From the NCBI GenBank assembly GCA_015143295.1, contig CM026573.1, forward strand, positions 10,266,378-10,330,377: a DNA stretch of 64,000 bases. Reading direction: 5' to 3'. How positions within the stretch are numbered: position 1 is the first letter of the stretch; each line of letters opens with the position of its first letter. Positions 33,001 to 43,600 of the stretch are shown here, in pieces. The stretch is from Tetracentron sinense (lineage: Eukaryota > Streptophyta > Magnoliopsida > Trochodendrales > Trochodendraceae). The position numbers and the translations under genes are program-made. The notes under the pieces are model-generated. The model searched no databases. It was not told the origin of the DNA and saw only the letters and a program-made list of their open reading frames with translations.

Positions 33001-35780
33001 AGTTTCACACCACCACCCATCATCCACCACCAAAAAACCTCACCACCACCACCAACCATGCACCACCACCACAATACTTCCACCAATCACGGCCACCACC
33101 AACCACCATGTGAGCATGGGATTTTACTCACTTAGAGGTTTGACTGAGAGTCGCCACCTATTCATTTTGAGGGATAGGTCCCGGGATTGATTTGGATAAG
33201 GCAAATGGTCTATTAGAGATTAGGGTAAGTGGTTTGGTTAAGTCCTGGGGAAGGTATTAGGCACCATAGGACCCTTATTTTACAATGGTTACCTACTCCC
33301 TAAATTTAAGCCAAATTTAATCTCAATATTAATTAGAATGCCTAAGTGTTTAATTAAATGGCAATCCAAGAAAGATAGAAAGCTAGCTAAACTAGGGTCG
33401 AATCCGAGTTGGATTGCCTACGTACTCACATTGGGTGAGATCAGACCGAGCGTAGTTCTGGCACATGAACCCGTGCTAAGGCTAAGTGTGTGTGTGTGCA
33501 TAGGGTGGTCAAGGGTCTAGCCCAGAGGCTAGGGTTTAGTTGACCGGGTTTGTCAAGTGCAAGGTCAAGTCTAACCATGGTTAGAAGGGTGTTAACCATG
33601 GTTAGGTGGGCTAACCAAGGTTAAGAAAGCAAGCAAGCATGTTTTTTGTCATTTTTGGTCATTTTATGTTTTTTTGAATTTTTTGGTATTTTATGGGATT
33701 TTTCACAAGGGTTAAGGAACTTAACCATGGTTAAAGATTAATCAGGGTTAAGTCAACCCTAGTTAAAGCTTGGTCAGGTCAGGAGTGAGGCCCAAAACAC
33801 GTGGTAGGGCCTAGACTGGCCTCCTACCAGTTCTGGGCTCATGCAAAGCCCAAAATCAATATACACAGGGAGTGGCGGTAAAATGTTTACCGCCATTCCA
33901 AATATAACACTGTTTGGAATGACGGTAGACATACTACCGCTATTAACTGGATTTTTTGCATTGAGTCTGTAGGGGGATATGGTCAGGTTAAGGAGTAAAC
34001 CCTAGGGTTAAGGACCCTTGGGGCAAGTCAGGGGAATATATAAGATGTCCTGGGCCTCATGGTGGGCCCTAAACTGGTCTGGGATGGGCCCAACAAGGCC
34101 TGGAATAACCTGCTACAAAAAATACAAAATAACGGTAGTCCATCTACCGTCATTTAGACAGTTTGCAAACCAAGGCCATTTCAACCATGGTTAAGAGGTC
34201 TGGGGCTTCTGTAAAGCTCAAGATAGGTAGAAGGGAGGTCAGGGAAGCCAACCATAGCCCTGGATTGGACCAGGGCCCACAAAAAAGCAAGATAAAGTTA
34301 CTGTAAAGAGGAGTCCCGTAATGGCGGTAATCCATTTACCTCAATTATTGGCAGTCTACAGAAAACGTATTTTCCCCCATGGGGGCTGTACCAAAGCCAT
34401 GCCAGGGGATCCCTCATGGATTGAGGGTCCCCTAGATGATAAAGGGATGGTTCTAAGCACAAAAGGGGGTCTTGTACTCGAGTTGCACCTTTGAGGGGGT
34501 TCCTTGTACCTATGAAGAGGTAGGGGACTCTTGTCCTGAGGCTGAAAGCAAGAAAGCTAAAATGAAATGGCCCCTGGAATTGGACTAGGGGCCGTACAGG
34601 ATTTTAACAACAATAAAAAACGGGGGTGGGGTGCTACCCTTCGTCTGGTCTTCAAGAGTGGCTGAGTGAGTTGAGGTTGTTACTGTGGAGAGTGGAGATG
34701 GCGGATGGTGGTGCAGGGACTAAGATAGGCCTGAGAGAGCTCTAGGGAGGGTTTAAGATCTGCCTTGAAGAGAGACTAGGGTTGGAGGAAGGTTTTTCTG
34801 GGCAAACCGAGCTCGGACAGGGGTTTTGTATGGGAGTTTTTGAGTAGCTCCATGCTTAGAGAAGGTGAGGTATTTATAGGGTTGGATGAGGCTTGGGGCA
34901 GTTTGGGCATTCTAACAGGCGTGGCTGACAAGCTGGAGAGGAACCAAGGTGGTCCAGGGGGCTGCTGTACGTGTTTCTACAAATTCCCAGGGTGGCGGTA
35001 ATTAGTTTACCACCACTCTCAAAACAATGAATATTGAGAGTGTCGGTAAACCAATTATCGACACCCTGAACACTTACTGTTTTGGGCCATGCCCTCGCAC
35101 ACTTGGGCCAAAAGCAGGGTTGGGGTTTGCTATTTTAGGGTTTTACCGCCTGAATTTGAATTTGAATTTGAAAGGGGTGGGCCCCACTCTAGTGGACCCC
35201 TAGGGTTAGTGGGCCCTTTGCTTGGGCCCACAAAGGGCCTAGGCCTTGGTTTTTTTCAAATATTTGGCTTTGCAAATGGGCCTTGAGCCCACGGAGCTTG
35301 ACTTAGGACTTACACTTGAGTTTAGGGTCTGGGCTTGACCTAGGGTTTGTCCTAGGGTTTGGTGGAGCAAATCATGGTTAAATTTATTAACCATGGTTAA
35401 AAAGGGGGTGTAAAAATGGGGTGCTTACACACCACTCACAACTGCCACCCACCACCACCCACCCATTACTACCACCACCCACCACTACTAACCTCCACCC
35501 ACCACTACTAACCTCCACCACCACACACCACCACCACCACGGTACCACCACCACCACCACAACACCACCATGATACTACCACCACTCACAACCACCATCA
35601 CCCACCCATCACCACCCCCATCGCCATCCACCACCACATTACACCACCCACCACCACCATCACACCACAACAACCCACCACCCACACCACCATCCCCACC
35701 CACCACCCACCACTTACCACTAACCTCCACCACCATTAAACTCCACCACTACCACCACTACCACCACCACCACCATAGAT
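33001..35780. repeat. CAC/CCA microsatellite split by a solo LTR
   Basis: 33001-33108 and 35430-35780 are nearly pure CCACCACC-type sequence with occasional T or A interruptions. The intervening 33109-35429 is unrelated. The Gly/Val/Trp-rich minus frame (35488-35736) and the Pro/Thr/His-rich plus frame (35570-35857) are products of the repeat, not genes. Confidence 0.95.
33109..35429 (-). mobile_element. Solo LTR, same family as the 51-62 kb element
   Basis: Plus-strand ends are TGTGAGCATGGG and GGGGTGCTTACA; read on the minus strand it starts TGTAAGCACCCC. It shares GAGTCGCCACCTATTCATTTT, GGGATAGGTCCCGG and TTACCTACTCCCTAAAT with the LTRs at 51183 and 59469. CACCA lies on both sides (33104-33108, 35430-35434), though in a CAC repeat this is weak evidence. 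Minus TATA box CCTATAAATA at 34871-34880. The middle differs strongly from the other two copies, so it is a distinct subfamily. It has several ACCATGGTT/AACCATGGTTA words and imperfect inverted GGTAAACC-type units. Confidence 0.8.
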
Positions 35781-36000
35781 TGGAATTGCTTACTCATTAT
35801 TATATTCATATTTACCCGATGCATTTTCTATTTTTCCTTCTTTTAAAAAACAAGTAACAATTAATAATATTAAACGTGTTTCCTATTTAAAAAATTTGAA
35901 AACAAAAAATTGTTTCCAGTTTTTAAAAACAAAAATAGAAAAATTACAGTGTATCCAAACTGCCCCTAATCTGTCAAACATTTTATACTTTTATTGCAAG

Positions 36001-36003
<3 letters not shown>

Positions 36004-36037
<34 letters not shown>
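36004..36037. repeat. (ATT)n microsatellite
   Basis: About eleven ATT units without interruption. Confidence 0.95.
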
Positions 36038-36953
36038 GTTTTATGTATTTTCTCATTTATTATATTAAAAATACTAGTCCCAGTCGTAATCCTTCCCAGA
36101 CGCAAGGTGGTGGCAACAAGTATCAACTTTGTTATAGGGTAGCAACATCACGTGTTGCACCCACACTGCTTTTGTGTAAAAAATTGACTTAGTGCATACG
36201 GGGTAGCAATTTCACTCCTCTTATTACATACTTATTTTATTGTAACTTTCGTGGATTGTGCCATGTACTTATATTTTATAGGGTAAATTACACTGACCTC
36301 CCTTGAGGTTTAACACAATTATAAAAATCTCTCATCTTGTTTATGAAATTATAGTGATCTCCCTATCAGGCTTGTAAAGTTAACACCGTTAACAAAGAAT
36401 ACAATTTTACAATTTTACCCCACAACTAGGATGGTGAGTTAGAAACAAGAGTGATTGGTTTTTCACAAACAAGGTTTTCTGACGCCTCATACAAGGATTT
36501 CTCACTTGTTGGTGAGTACTCGGATGCATTGGGAAAATTGATCAATCCATCATTCTCATCCCAGACATCAAACAGTACAATATCTCTGCAAGAAGTAGCC
36601 TGTGCCTCCCCATCTGTGTTGGCCTAACCATGTGTTTGAAGAAGTGTGAGTTATACTTACTCTGTTTTATTGACGGTTGGATAATAACCATCTTATCTTA
36701 GTCCCACATCGAAAGTTTGATGTGCTCCCTGTAGCTTATAAGCCTCCTCCCTCTTTTCAAGAAATAGAACCTTCTGAAAAAATGTGTTGGGCTTAGTCTC
36801 GTAGGACCTGTGTGTTGGTGAGTTTAAATGATTATTGTTTAACCCAAAAAAAAACTTACCATGTCCATTGCTCGACTTCGAAAACGACAGGAGCCACACA
36901 TAGGTATTCGGTAATGAGTACTTGGACAGCTTATAGTTGACCCACCAATTCAT
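36038..36953. other. Gene-free; common repeat fragments
   Basis: About 36280-36420 (GGGTAAATTACACTGACCTC, CTTGAGGTTT, TTAACACCGTTAAC) looks like a dispersed plant repeat. About 36698-36730 has TAGTCCCACATCGAAAG, a phrase often seen in TRIM-type elements, but no LTR pair was found. The 86-residue minus frame at 36693-36953 is unconvincing. Confidence 0.4.
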
Positions 36954-37437
36954 CTCTAGATCGAATCACAGCCAATTGTTATTAAATTTAGGGAGAGTTC
37001 AATCACATCCACCGGTCAATATGTCTCCTTTAACTTCTCTTAACCGTGGTTAAGAGTCTCTAACTCTCAGTGTTCAATATTCTAACTTTAATTTTTGCAA
37101 AAAATATTTTAAAAAGAAATTTTAAGAGTTAAAAATTCGTAACCAGAGTAAAATAAATTTTAAATATTTTTTCAAAGAACTAAAGTTAGATTATTGTAAA
37201 GGTTAAAGAATATTAACCACGGTTAATAGGGGTTAAAGGGAACACGTGTTGACCTATGGGTGTGAATATGGCAATCGGGCCGAGTACGGGCTTCAAAGCC
37301 TATGTAAATGTAGCAGGGTTCGGGCTGGGCCTATTAAAAAATCACTAAAAGTCAAACTCATACTCGGCCCATTGCCACCCCTAGGCGTGATTGAACTCTC
37401 CCTGAATTCAATCGCAATTGGCTTTGATTGGATCTCA
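36954..37437. mobile_element. Mutator-like MITE copy 3 with a nested MITE
   Basis: Ends GATCGAATCACAGCCAATTG and CAATTGGCTTTGATTGGATC match the family at 4291 and 7522. Flanks CCAATTCAT (36945-36953) and CCATTTCAT (37438-37446) are a 9-bp duplication with one mismatch. Arms contain GGGAGAGTTCAATCAC, GGTCAATATGT and AACCGTGGTTAAG with inverted partners. A segment at about 37262-37383 is an extra insertion. Confidence 0.75.
37262..37383. mobile_element. Small hAT-like MITE inside MITE copy 3
   Basis: ATATGGCAATCGGGCCGAGT and ACTCGGCCCATTGCCACCCCTA are inverted ends of a segment absent from MITE copies 1 and 2. The TAGGGGTGGCAATGGGCC terminus type is common in plant hAT MITEs. The left terminus is degraded and the target duplication is not resolved. 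Confidence 0.55.
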
Positions 37438-37446
37438 CCCATTTCA

Positions 37447-38845
37447 TAGGAGAAAATCTCTAGTTGTACACAGACCTTATACTTGACCCAGCTACCCATC
37501 TCATAAGGGAAAATCTCTAGTTGAACAGTCGTTCACTTTAAATTCCAAATATGTGAATCACTTTGTAATGGTCAAGGGGGCACTCCCAGCATAAAAACCA
37601 GTGTAGCGGTAGTAGGCCTTTACCTTTCTTTCTTCTTCCAGGGATTAGACAACACAACCCACTTAGTATCGAACCTAATAGACCGTCAGGAAATTCAGTT
37701 TGTTGTCCCAAGGTGTCACTAACACCCCTTGCTTAGGCTGATGTTGAAGTATTTTTGTTAAGAAAAGAATAAGTGGGTTAAAGAATAATTTTTATGTGTT
37801 CTTAGTATTTTGGGTTTTATTTTGGACATTTAAAAATATTTAAGTCATGACATCATTAAAATCTATTCATTTTAATAACGACATATTAACAGTAGGACAG
37901 TAGGACGAATCTATTATAAATAATTAAAGTAGTGGAGATGGCGGTGTAATTTAAGAAACAAGAGCATAGGTTTATGTAATTTTGCCAAGCATCAGGAGAG
38001 GTCAGGTTAGTGTGATTTACCTTCTTTTATATTATACCCTATTTTATATTATTAAAAACCATGATTCCCTACATTTTGGAGAGCGAACGCGTCTTTCCTT
38101 TAATCAACTATATAAAGGTCAAGATTCCCTAGCCGATTACTACAAATCATCAAAATGGTAGGACCCACCAACAACTCTGAATAAGGCGTGATCAGGACCC
38201 TTGATTAGAACATTCGAAAAGGGAGGTAACCTTCCAAGAATCAAAATCATACCAGGGGGCGTATTGCTCACCACACATAATTTTCATGAATAGAAAACCT
38301 TAAAAACACTAAAAATGATCCTCAACCCAAACTCTAAAGAAAAAAAGACCCCCAAAGACTATTCAATGCAACAGTCCTACACTAATACTGTAAGACTTTT
38401 ATCCATCTATCCCATATACTTGAAGTCATGATAGGCCAACCAAATATCACTCCCAGCGGAGCCAGGATTGTTGGATCGCACCCCTTGATTTAATTGAAAA
38501 TATTAGTAATTGACTATGAATTTGTAAGAGTATCATGATTTAGTGGTATATATTCTGAGTTTAAAGAGTGAGGGATTTCAATTTTTTTTTTTTTTTTGTT
38601 GACTTCACTACTTAGACCATTTAGGGCCGAGACCACCCGGAGACCCTGTGTTTCAGGCCGGGAGTGCAAGAAAAAAGAAAAAAAAAAACATTATGGGATT
38701 CGAGACACGGTCTTGGGGGTGGTCTTAGGAGCTTTATCTTTATTATTTTTTATTTTTTTGAAGATTAAGTTTGTGATCATTTCATTTATCAACCGTGAAA
38801 AAAAAAAAAAAGATTTTTCTTCCCAAGAATATAGAGGGCAGCTGT
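37447..38845. other. Gene-free interval
   Basis: Contains a direct duplication of GGRAAAATCTCTAGTTG (about 37450 and 37509). 37560-38600 is otherwise unrecognised. At 38596-38690 a poly(T) tract leads into GAGACCACCCGGAGACCCTG, possibly a retroposed fragment. The 105-residue frame at 38596-38913 has no recognisable domain. Confidence 0.35.
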
Positions 38846-39000
38846 CTTTTTTTATTTTTTATGCTCTAATCATTTATCTAACTATATCAAAGGTCAGAGG
38901 TGAGCAGGATTAGCACTCATGGAGGGCGTAACAGCCGCACCAAACAATCGAACACGAGTCTCCACTCCCCAAAGGGAGATACACTACCATTGGGCAAAAC
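38846..39000 (-). mobile_element. SINE, family of the 48.69-kb copy
   Basis: Matches the SINE at 48693-48862 through CTAATCATTTATC, TTAGCACTCATGG, GAGTCTCCACTCCCC, AAAGGGAGATACACTACCA and TTGGGC. Read on the minus strand this is a TGGTAGTGTAT A box, a degenerate B box (CGTGTTCGATTG) and an A-rich 3' end. The flanking host sequence resembles 39120-39260, an unoccupied relative, which supports insertion here. Confidence 0.65.
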
Positions 39001-39294
39001 ATGGTCATCTCGTTCGTATATTTCGTACGGATTCTAAAAAATTATTTTCTTTCCGTTTTTCATTACCCTGAAGTCTGACCTATTAAATAATATAATGGGA
39101 CCAAAAAAACGTGAACCTCGAAAAAAAAAGATTTTTTTTTGTTCCCAAGATTATAGTGGAAAGATGTGCTTTACCAAATAAAATTTGTTAGAAGATATGG
39201 GTCATCTCTTAGTATGTTTCGTAAATATTCTAAAAAAATTATTTTCTGTCCTTTGTCCATGTCTCTACCCTATTAAATAAGGGAAATGAAAACT
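39001..39294. repeat. Diverged second copy of the host segment
   Basis: 39120-39290 (TTCCCAAGATTATAG, GGTCATCTCTTAGTATGTTTCG, ATTCTAAAAAAATTATTTTC, CTATTAAATAA) repeats sequence found on the two sides of the SINE at 38805-38845 and 39001-39090, as a degenerate tandem duplication. Confidence 0.6.
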
Positions 39295-39490
39295 GACCCA
39301 CGAAGCTGACCCGAGTACCTCATTGGTCCAAGTCCTTTTTAACTGTGGTTAACCCTCTAAGGTTAAACAATTTAATTATGATTTTTAAAAAAAATCAAAA
39401 ACAAAAACTAGTAATTTTAATTTCATTAAGCTTAATCATGATTAAACCAGGGTTAAAAGAGACAAGACATTGGGTCAGCTTCTCAGGACC
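39295..39490. mobile_element. Foldback MITE, about 196 bp
   Basis: Arms start GACCCACGAAGCTGACCC and end GGGTCAGCTTCTCAGGACC (inverse). Inside, TTAACTGTGGTTAA and TTAATCATGATTAAACC continue the pairing, with an A-rich loop. Not coding. About 1.2 kb upstream of the LAR start codon. Confidence 0.65.
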
Positions 39491-39589
39491 ATTAAATGGG
39501 GCCTGATTCTTTCCACACTGGTGTCTGCCAATGAATACGAGCCTCAACATGCACATCCCATTTGTACCCATTTTAACTGTGAAATCACT

Positions 39590-39999
39590 AAAAGTTATTT
39601 TTTTTTTCTTCCAAAGGTTAGATGAATGAACACGAAGGGTGCGTAAATCTTAACCATAGTTAATAGGTGTTAAAAGGGATACATAGTGGCTTGTGGAGCC
39701 TCCTTAACTATGGTTAAACATAACTAATCTAAGGTTAATATTTTTTATTCTAAAACCCAAAGTTAGATGGATGAATTCAAGGGAATGAGTGAATCTTAAC
39801 CACAGTTAGTTAGTAAGGTTAAAAGGGACACGTGATGGCTTGTAGATCCCCTTTAATTATGTTTAAACGAAATTAGTAAGCTAAGGTTAATATCTTTTTT
39901 TAATTTTTTATTTTTAAAATCAAGGTTAGATGAATGAAACTAAGTGTAGCGAATCTTAACCATAATTAGTAGATATTAAAAGAGTAGCGAATCTTTTTT
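39590..39999. repeat. Three tandem MITE-derived units
   Basis: At about 39610, 39755 and 39920 the phrase AAGGTTAGATGRATGAA is followed by GTGAATCTTAACCA and TTAAAAGGGA.AC. The units are about 145-165 bp apart. Each appears to be one arm of the foldback family seen at 5.6, 15.1, 37.0 and 63.6 kb. Confidence 0.6.
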
Positions 40000-40232
40000 A
40001 ATTTTCGCTTTAGGGCCGGCCCAAGCCATTTGGAGGCCTAAAGCGAAAATTTTAAATGAGGCTTTCTTTAAAATTTTTAATATTACTAAAAAAAATTAAC
40101 TATAAATGAAGCCTTTTTAAGATTCTAAATAGGCCTTTTATTTTTTTTAATATTCTAAATGAAGCCTTTTTAATATTTTTTTTAATTAAGCCTAAAGCAA
40201 AGGCTTTGATGGCCTAATGGATGGGCCGGCCC
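40000..40232. mobile_element. GGGCCGGCCC-ended MITE with hairpin, upstream of LAR
   Basis: Ends AGGGCCGGCCCAAG and GATGGGCCGGCCCC are inverted. A perfect 15-bp hairpin, AATTTTCGCTTTAGG (40000-40014) with CCTAAAGCGAAAATT (40037-40051), straddles the left end. GAAGCCTTTTT is repeated internally. Likely hAT-like; no clear 8-bp duplication found. Confidence 0.6.
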
Positions 40233-40490
40233 CGGTGGCATCCACGAACAGAAATAAATAATTAAATAAGATATTTTTTTTTACCAAAGGTTCAGGGGTA
40301 CGGCTCCGCGATGCTCGGAAGAGTTCACGAGTGAACTCAGGGAGTAATTAATTAAAAAAAACGGGGGTTTCATCTACCACCCCCAGGTGGGCTCAAAATG
40401 GAATCGACCTACCCTTCACTACCAAGAATGGAAAGCAACTAGTAATAAAACCTAGCTAGGAATGTACTATGCTATATTGAGCCTGTAGGT
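40233..40490. other. LAR distal upstream region
   Basis: Contains GAGTTCACGAGTGAACTC (near-palindrome about 40322-40340) and a pyrimidine/purine tract. No gene. Confidence 0.4.
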
Positions 40491-40692
40491 GGACTGTTGG
40501 TTTGGTTGATGGTTAGATGAAATATTCGCAGCCGTTACCAAACCCTTATTTATTTCGATACCCCCTCCCACACCTCATCACATATTCCACCTCGGGCTCT
40601 GATTTTCCGCCAGAGGAAGCCAAAAAAAAAAAAACCTCCATTTTCTTTCTTTTAAGCTTTTGCTTCCTTAACACGCCACCATCACCACAAAC
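40491..40692 (+). promoter_or_regulatory. Proximal promoter and 5' leader of LAR
   Basis: GTTGGTTTGGTTGATGGTTAG at about 40496-40516 reads on the minus strand as ACCATCAACCAAACCAAC, which contains matches to the AC-element consensus bound by plant R2R3-MYB activators of flavonoid genes (ACCWAMC). No perfect TATAAA is visible; TTATTTATTTC at about 40548 is a weak candidate. The leader just before the ATG is C/A-rich (CACGCCACCATCACCACAAAC), with an A in the favoured -3 position. Regulation by MYB is inferred from motifs and from other LAR genes. Confidence 0.45.
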
Positions 40693-43600
40693 ATGACTGC
40701 ATCTATTCTTTCTCCAAGAACCGAGGGTCGAACCCTTGTTGTCGGTGCCACTGGTTTCATCGGTCGCTTCGTCGTCGAAGCTAGCCTTTTGGCTGGTCGG
40801 CCCACCTATCTTCTTGTCCGGCCCGGTACCTCTTGCCCTTCAAAGGTCAAGACCATCAAAGCCCTCGAAGACAAAAAGGCCATCGTCATCCACGTGCTTC
40901 TCTCTCTCTCTAGATCTCTCTCTCTCTCTCTAGATCTCTCTCTAACTCTCTATAGTAAGTAAGAAATCTCATCTGGGTATGTTTGATTTACTTTCAGGGA
41001 TGCATTAACGACCAAGTTTTAATGGAAAAGATACTAAAAGACCATAAGATCGATGTGGTTATATCAGCTGTTGGTGGTGAAAGCATTTTAGATCAGCTCA
41101 AACTTGTTAAGGCCATTAAAGCTGTGGCCACAGTCAAGGTTAAGTTCGCTTAGAATACGTTAAGAGCGTTATATATGTCCAGACTAATTTTGACCCCTTT
41201 GTAGTGCACTATATATAATATATTTTTACCGTAATTACAAGACTGCCACTGCTATAGTGTAAAAAGAGAATTCTGCTTTAATCTGAAACGGAGCTCTACT
41301 TTGTATTTAATATGTACTAGAGACTAATTTTGAGCCGAGCTCTTCTTATGCGGAACTCTCTCCTTTTCACACTATTAAGGAGAAGGCAGGACACTTTTGT
41401 AGTACTATTTTCTCTATAATTACAAGATTACTATTTTTATAGTGTAAAAAGAGAGTTTCCCTTCAATGCCATTGCGAAGTAGAGCTCTAGAGATTCATTT
41501 TGAATCCGTACTCTATTTTTTTTAATCTTTGTATAAGGTTACTTCTTATGTGTTTTTTGCAGAGGTTTTTGCCATCCGAGTTTGGGCACGATATAGACAG
41601 AGCAGATCCAGTGGAGCCGGGACTGACAATGTACAACGAGAAACGTGCAGTTCGACGGTTGGTCGAGGAAGTTGGGATACCGTATACATACATTTGCTGC
41701 AATTCCATCGCTGCTTGGCCCTACCACGACAACACCCATCCTTCTGAGGTTTCTCCTCCGTTGGATCGTTTCCAGATCTACGGTGATGGCAGCGTTAAAG
41801 GTATATTTCTAAATGGAGAGTACTAGTCTTAATTGCAACTTTGATAGTGCACTAGTATTGGGGCCAAGGGGGTAGGGACCACCATTATGAGTTGCTAGAT
41901 TCCAAGATCCCATACGTATGGTTGAGATGCCACGGACCACCTTTGATGCTACACATCATCTCTGAAACAAATACTAACACAACTAACTGGATTGCCACCT
42001 AGCTATATTCCTGACATAGAGGATACTGTCCTCCATTGAAGATTTCAAAAGTCTCGTTGTCATAGTGACTTCTTTTTTTTCCCATGAAAATTGTTACTTA
42101 TCAATGTTTTAAAAATCGTCACGTTGCCTTGAAACTCGGTTGATTCAACTTGAATCCATCAAATTTCGAGCTAAATCGGTTGAAAACCGGAGAGTGTAAC
42201 TAATTGGTACCAAAGTTCAAAATCCAGTTAAAATTTTGTGAAATTTTTGTTTCGTTCCCTTTTGAAACCAAAATGACATATTTTGTTTTGAAAGATTTGG
42301 GCGGAAGAATTTCATAATTCAAAAAAATATTTTTAATACTTTTCAAAAAATTAATTTTAAAAAATAAAATAATAAAATAATATATATATATATATATATA
42401 CATAAATATATCAAAATTTTAAATTATTATTTTGGTAGAAATTTTCAAAAATCCGAAGGAAAATTTTCATGAAATATTAATAAATATTGTAAAATATTTT
42501 ATATTAAAAAATTCCAAAATTTTGACAAGATATCTGAAATTTAATTTTTTTGGTCGACCCATATTGCCGACATAAACACGATTTCAAATCTTCATTAGTA
42601 CGAAACTTGCCTGACTTAATCAAGTCGAGTAGATCCTTGTAGGGACATAAAAAAGGTTTAAAACTTTAATAAAAAAGCAAAGAAATAAAAGAGATTTCAT
42701 TCTCAAGAAGCAGAAAGAAGATCTTCTCTACACTTATTTTTGGGTTGTCTTCTAAAGCAAAGAAAGATTAGCAGAGCTTCCTTCGAACGTATTTTTCCAA
42801 GATTCTCTGCACCTTTTTTCTTAAGCAAAAAGAAGAAGATCTCATGTGTACCCTTTTTTTTTTCTCAAACAAACGAAGATCTAAGCTTCGTTAACCATTT
42901 TTTTAAAAAAGGGAATCAAACAAGAGAGGGTTTTTGACTTAGAGTCTTAGCCCGGACTAACTAAATAATGATTTAAACCGGTGCTAGCCCAACTGACTCA
43001 GCCTGATCCAGCCCATTACTAATCGGGCTTAGTCAGCCATTAACACCCCTACGGCAAACAAAGCTCATAGTTGTGCTGTTACCGAAAAAAGGCGATGATA
43101 TGCACTAAGGGTGTGTTTGTTTGCCGAGAAAATAAAAAAAAGTAAAAGAAAATAGGAAAGAAAAGTGTTCGGTTGAGAGGAAAAGTAATTGCAAGAATCT
43201 GTGGGGTTCACAAATTCTTGTATTTTAGTATATAACTTTCTTTTATTTTTTTTCAAAAAGATAGGTTCTTTTGTAAGAAAGTAATGTTATCAGTTTTAAA
43301 TTCATATTTTGTCATTAATTAATATTACATCATTTATTACATTTTATGTAAAAATGAATTATTAGAAAAGATAATTTAAAAATATCAACCTAACTTTCTT
43401 TCATTTTTTTTTCTTTGATACCAAACACTCAAAAGAAAATTTATTTTATTTCTATCATTTTATTATTTTTTATTTTCTTTTAATTTTTTTTCTTTTTCAC
43501 CAATTTCTTGCAAAACGAACGGACCTAAATGTCATCCATAGTGCAACAACTATTTTTTTTGGCACACTCTGGTTGGTTAGTAGGGGTTAGGTGTCTATTC

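Larger units (their letters stand above)
32811..35966. mobile_element. Tourist-like MITE with microsatellite core and nested solo LTR
   Basis: Left end GGCCCCATTTGGTTGCAC and right end CAGTGTATCCAAACTGCCCC are inverted relatives. TAA flanks both sides (32808-32810, 35967-35969), as in PIF/Harbinger insertions. Subterminal AAAAACAAAAAT tracts are also mirrored. Without the nested LTR and its duplication the element is about 830 bp, large for the class because of a CAC/CCA microsatellite of several hundred bases. Confidence 0.8.

Noticed and set aside
35488-35857. Gly/Val/Trp-rich and Pro/Thr/His-rich open frames
   Set aside because: Translation of a CAC/CCA microsatellite.
36693-36953. TRIM element because of the TAGTCCCACATCG phrase
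   Set aside because: No pair of terminal repeats, PBS or polypurine tract found around it.
40736-41747. Other frames overlapping LAR exons (both strands)
   Set aside because: Shadows of LAR coding sequence; they cross splice sites and lack family similarity.
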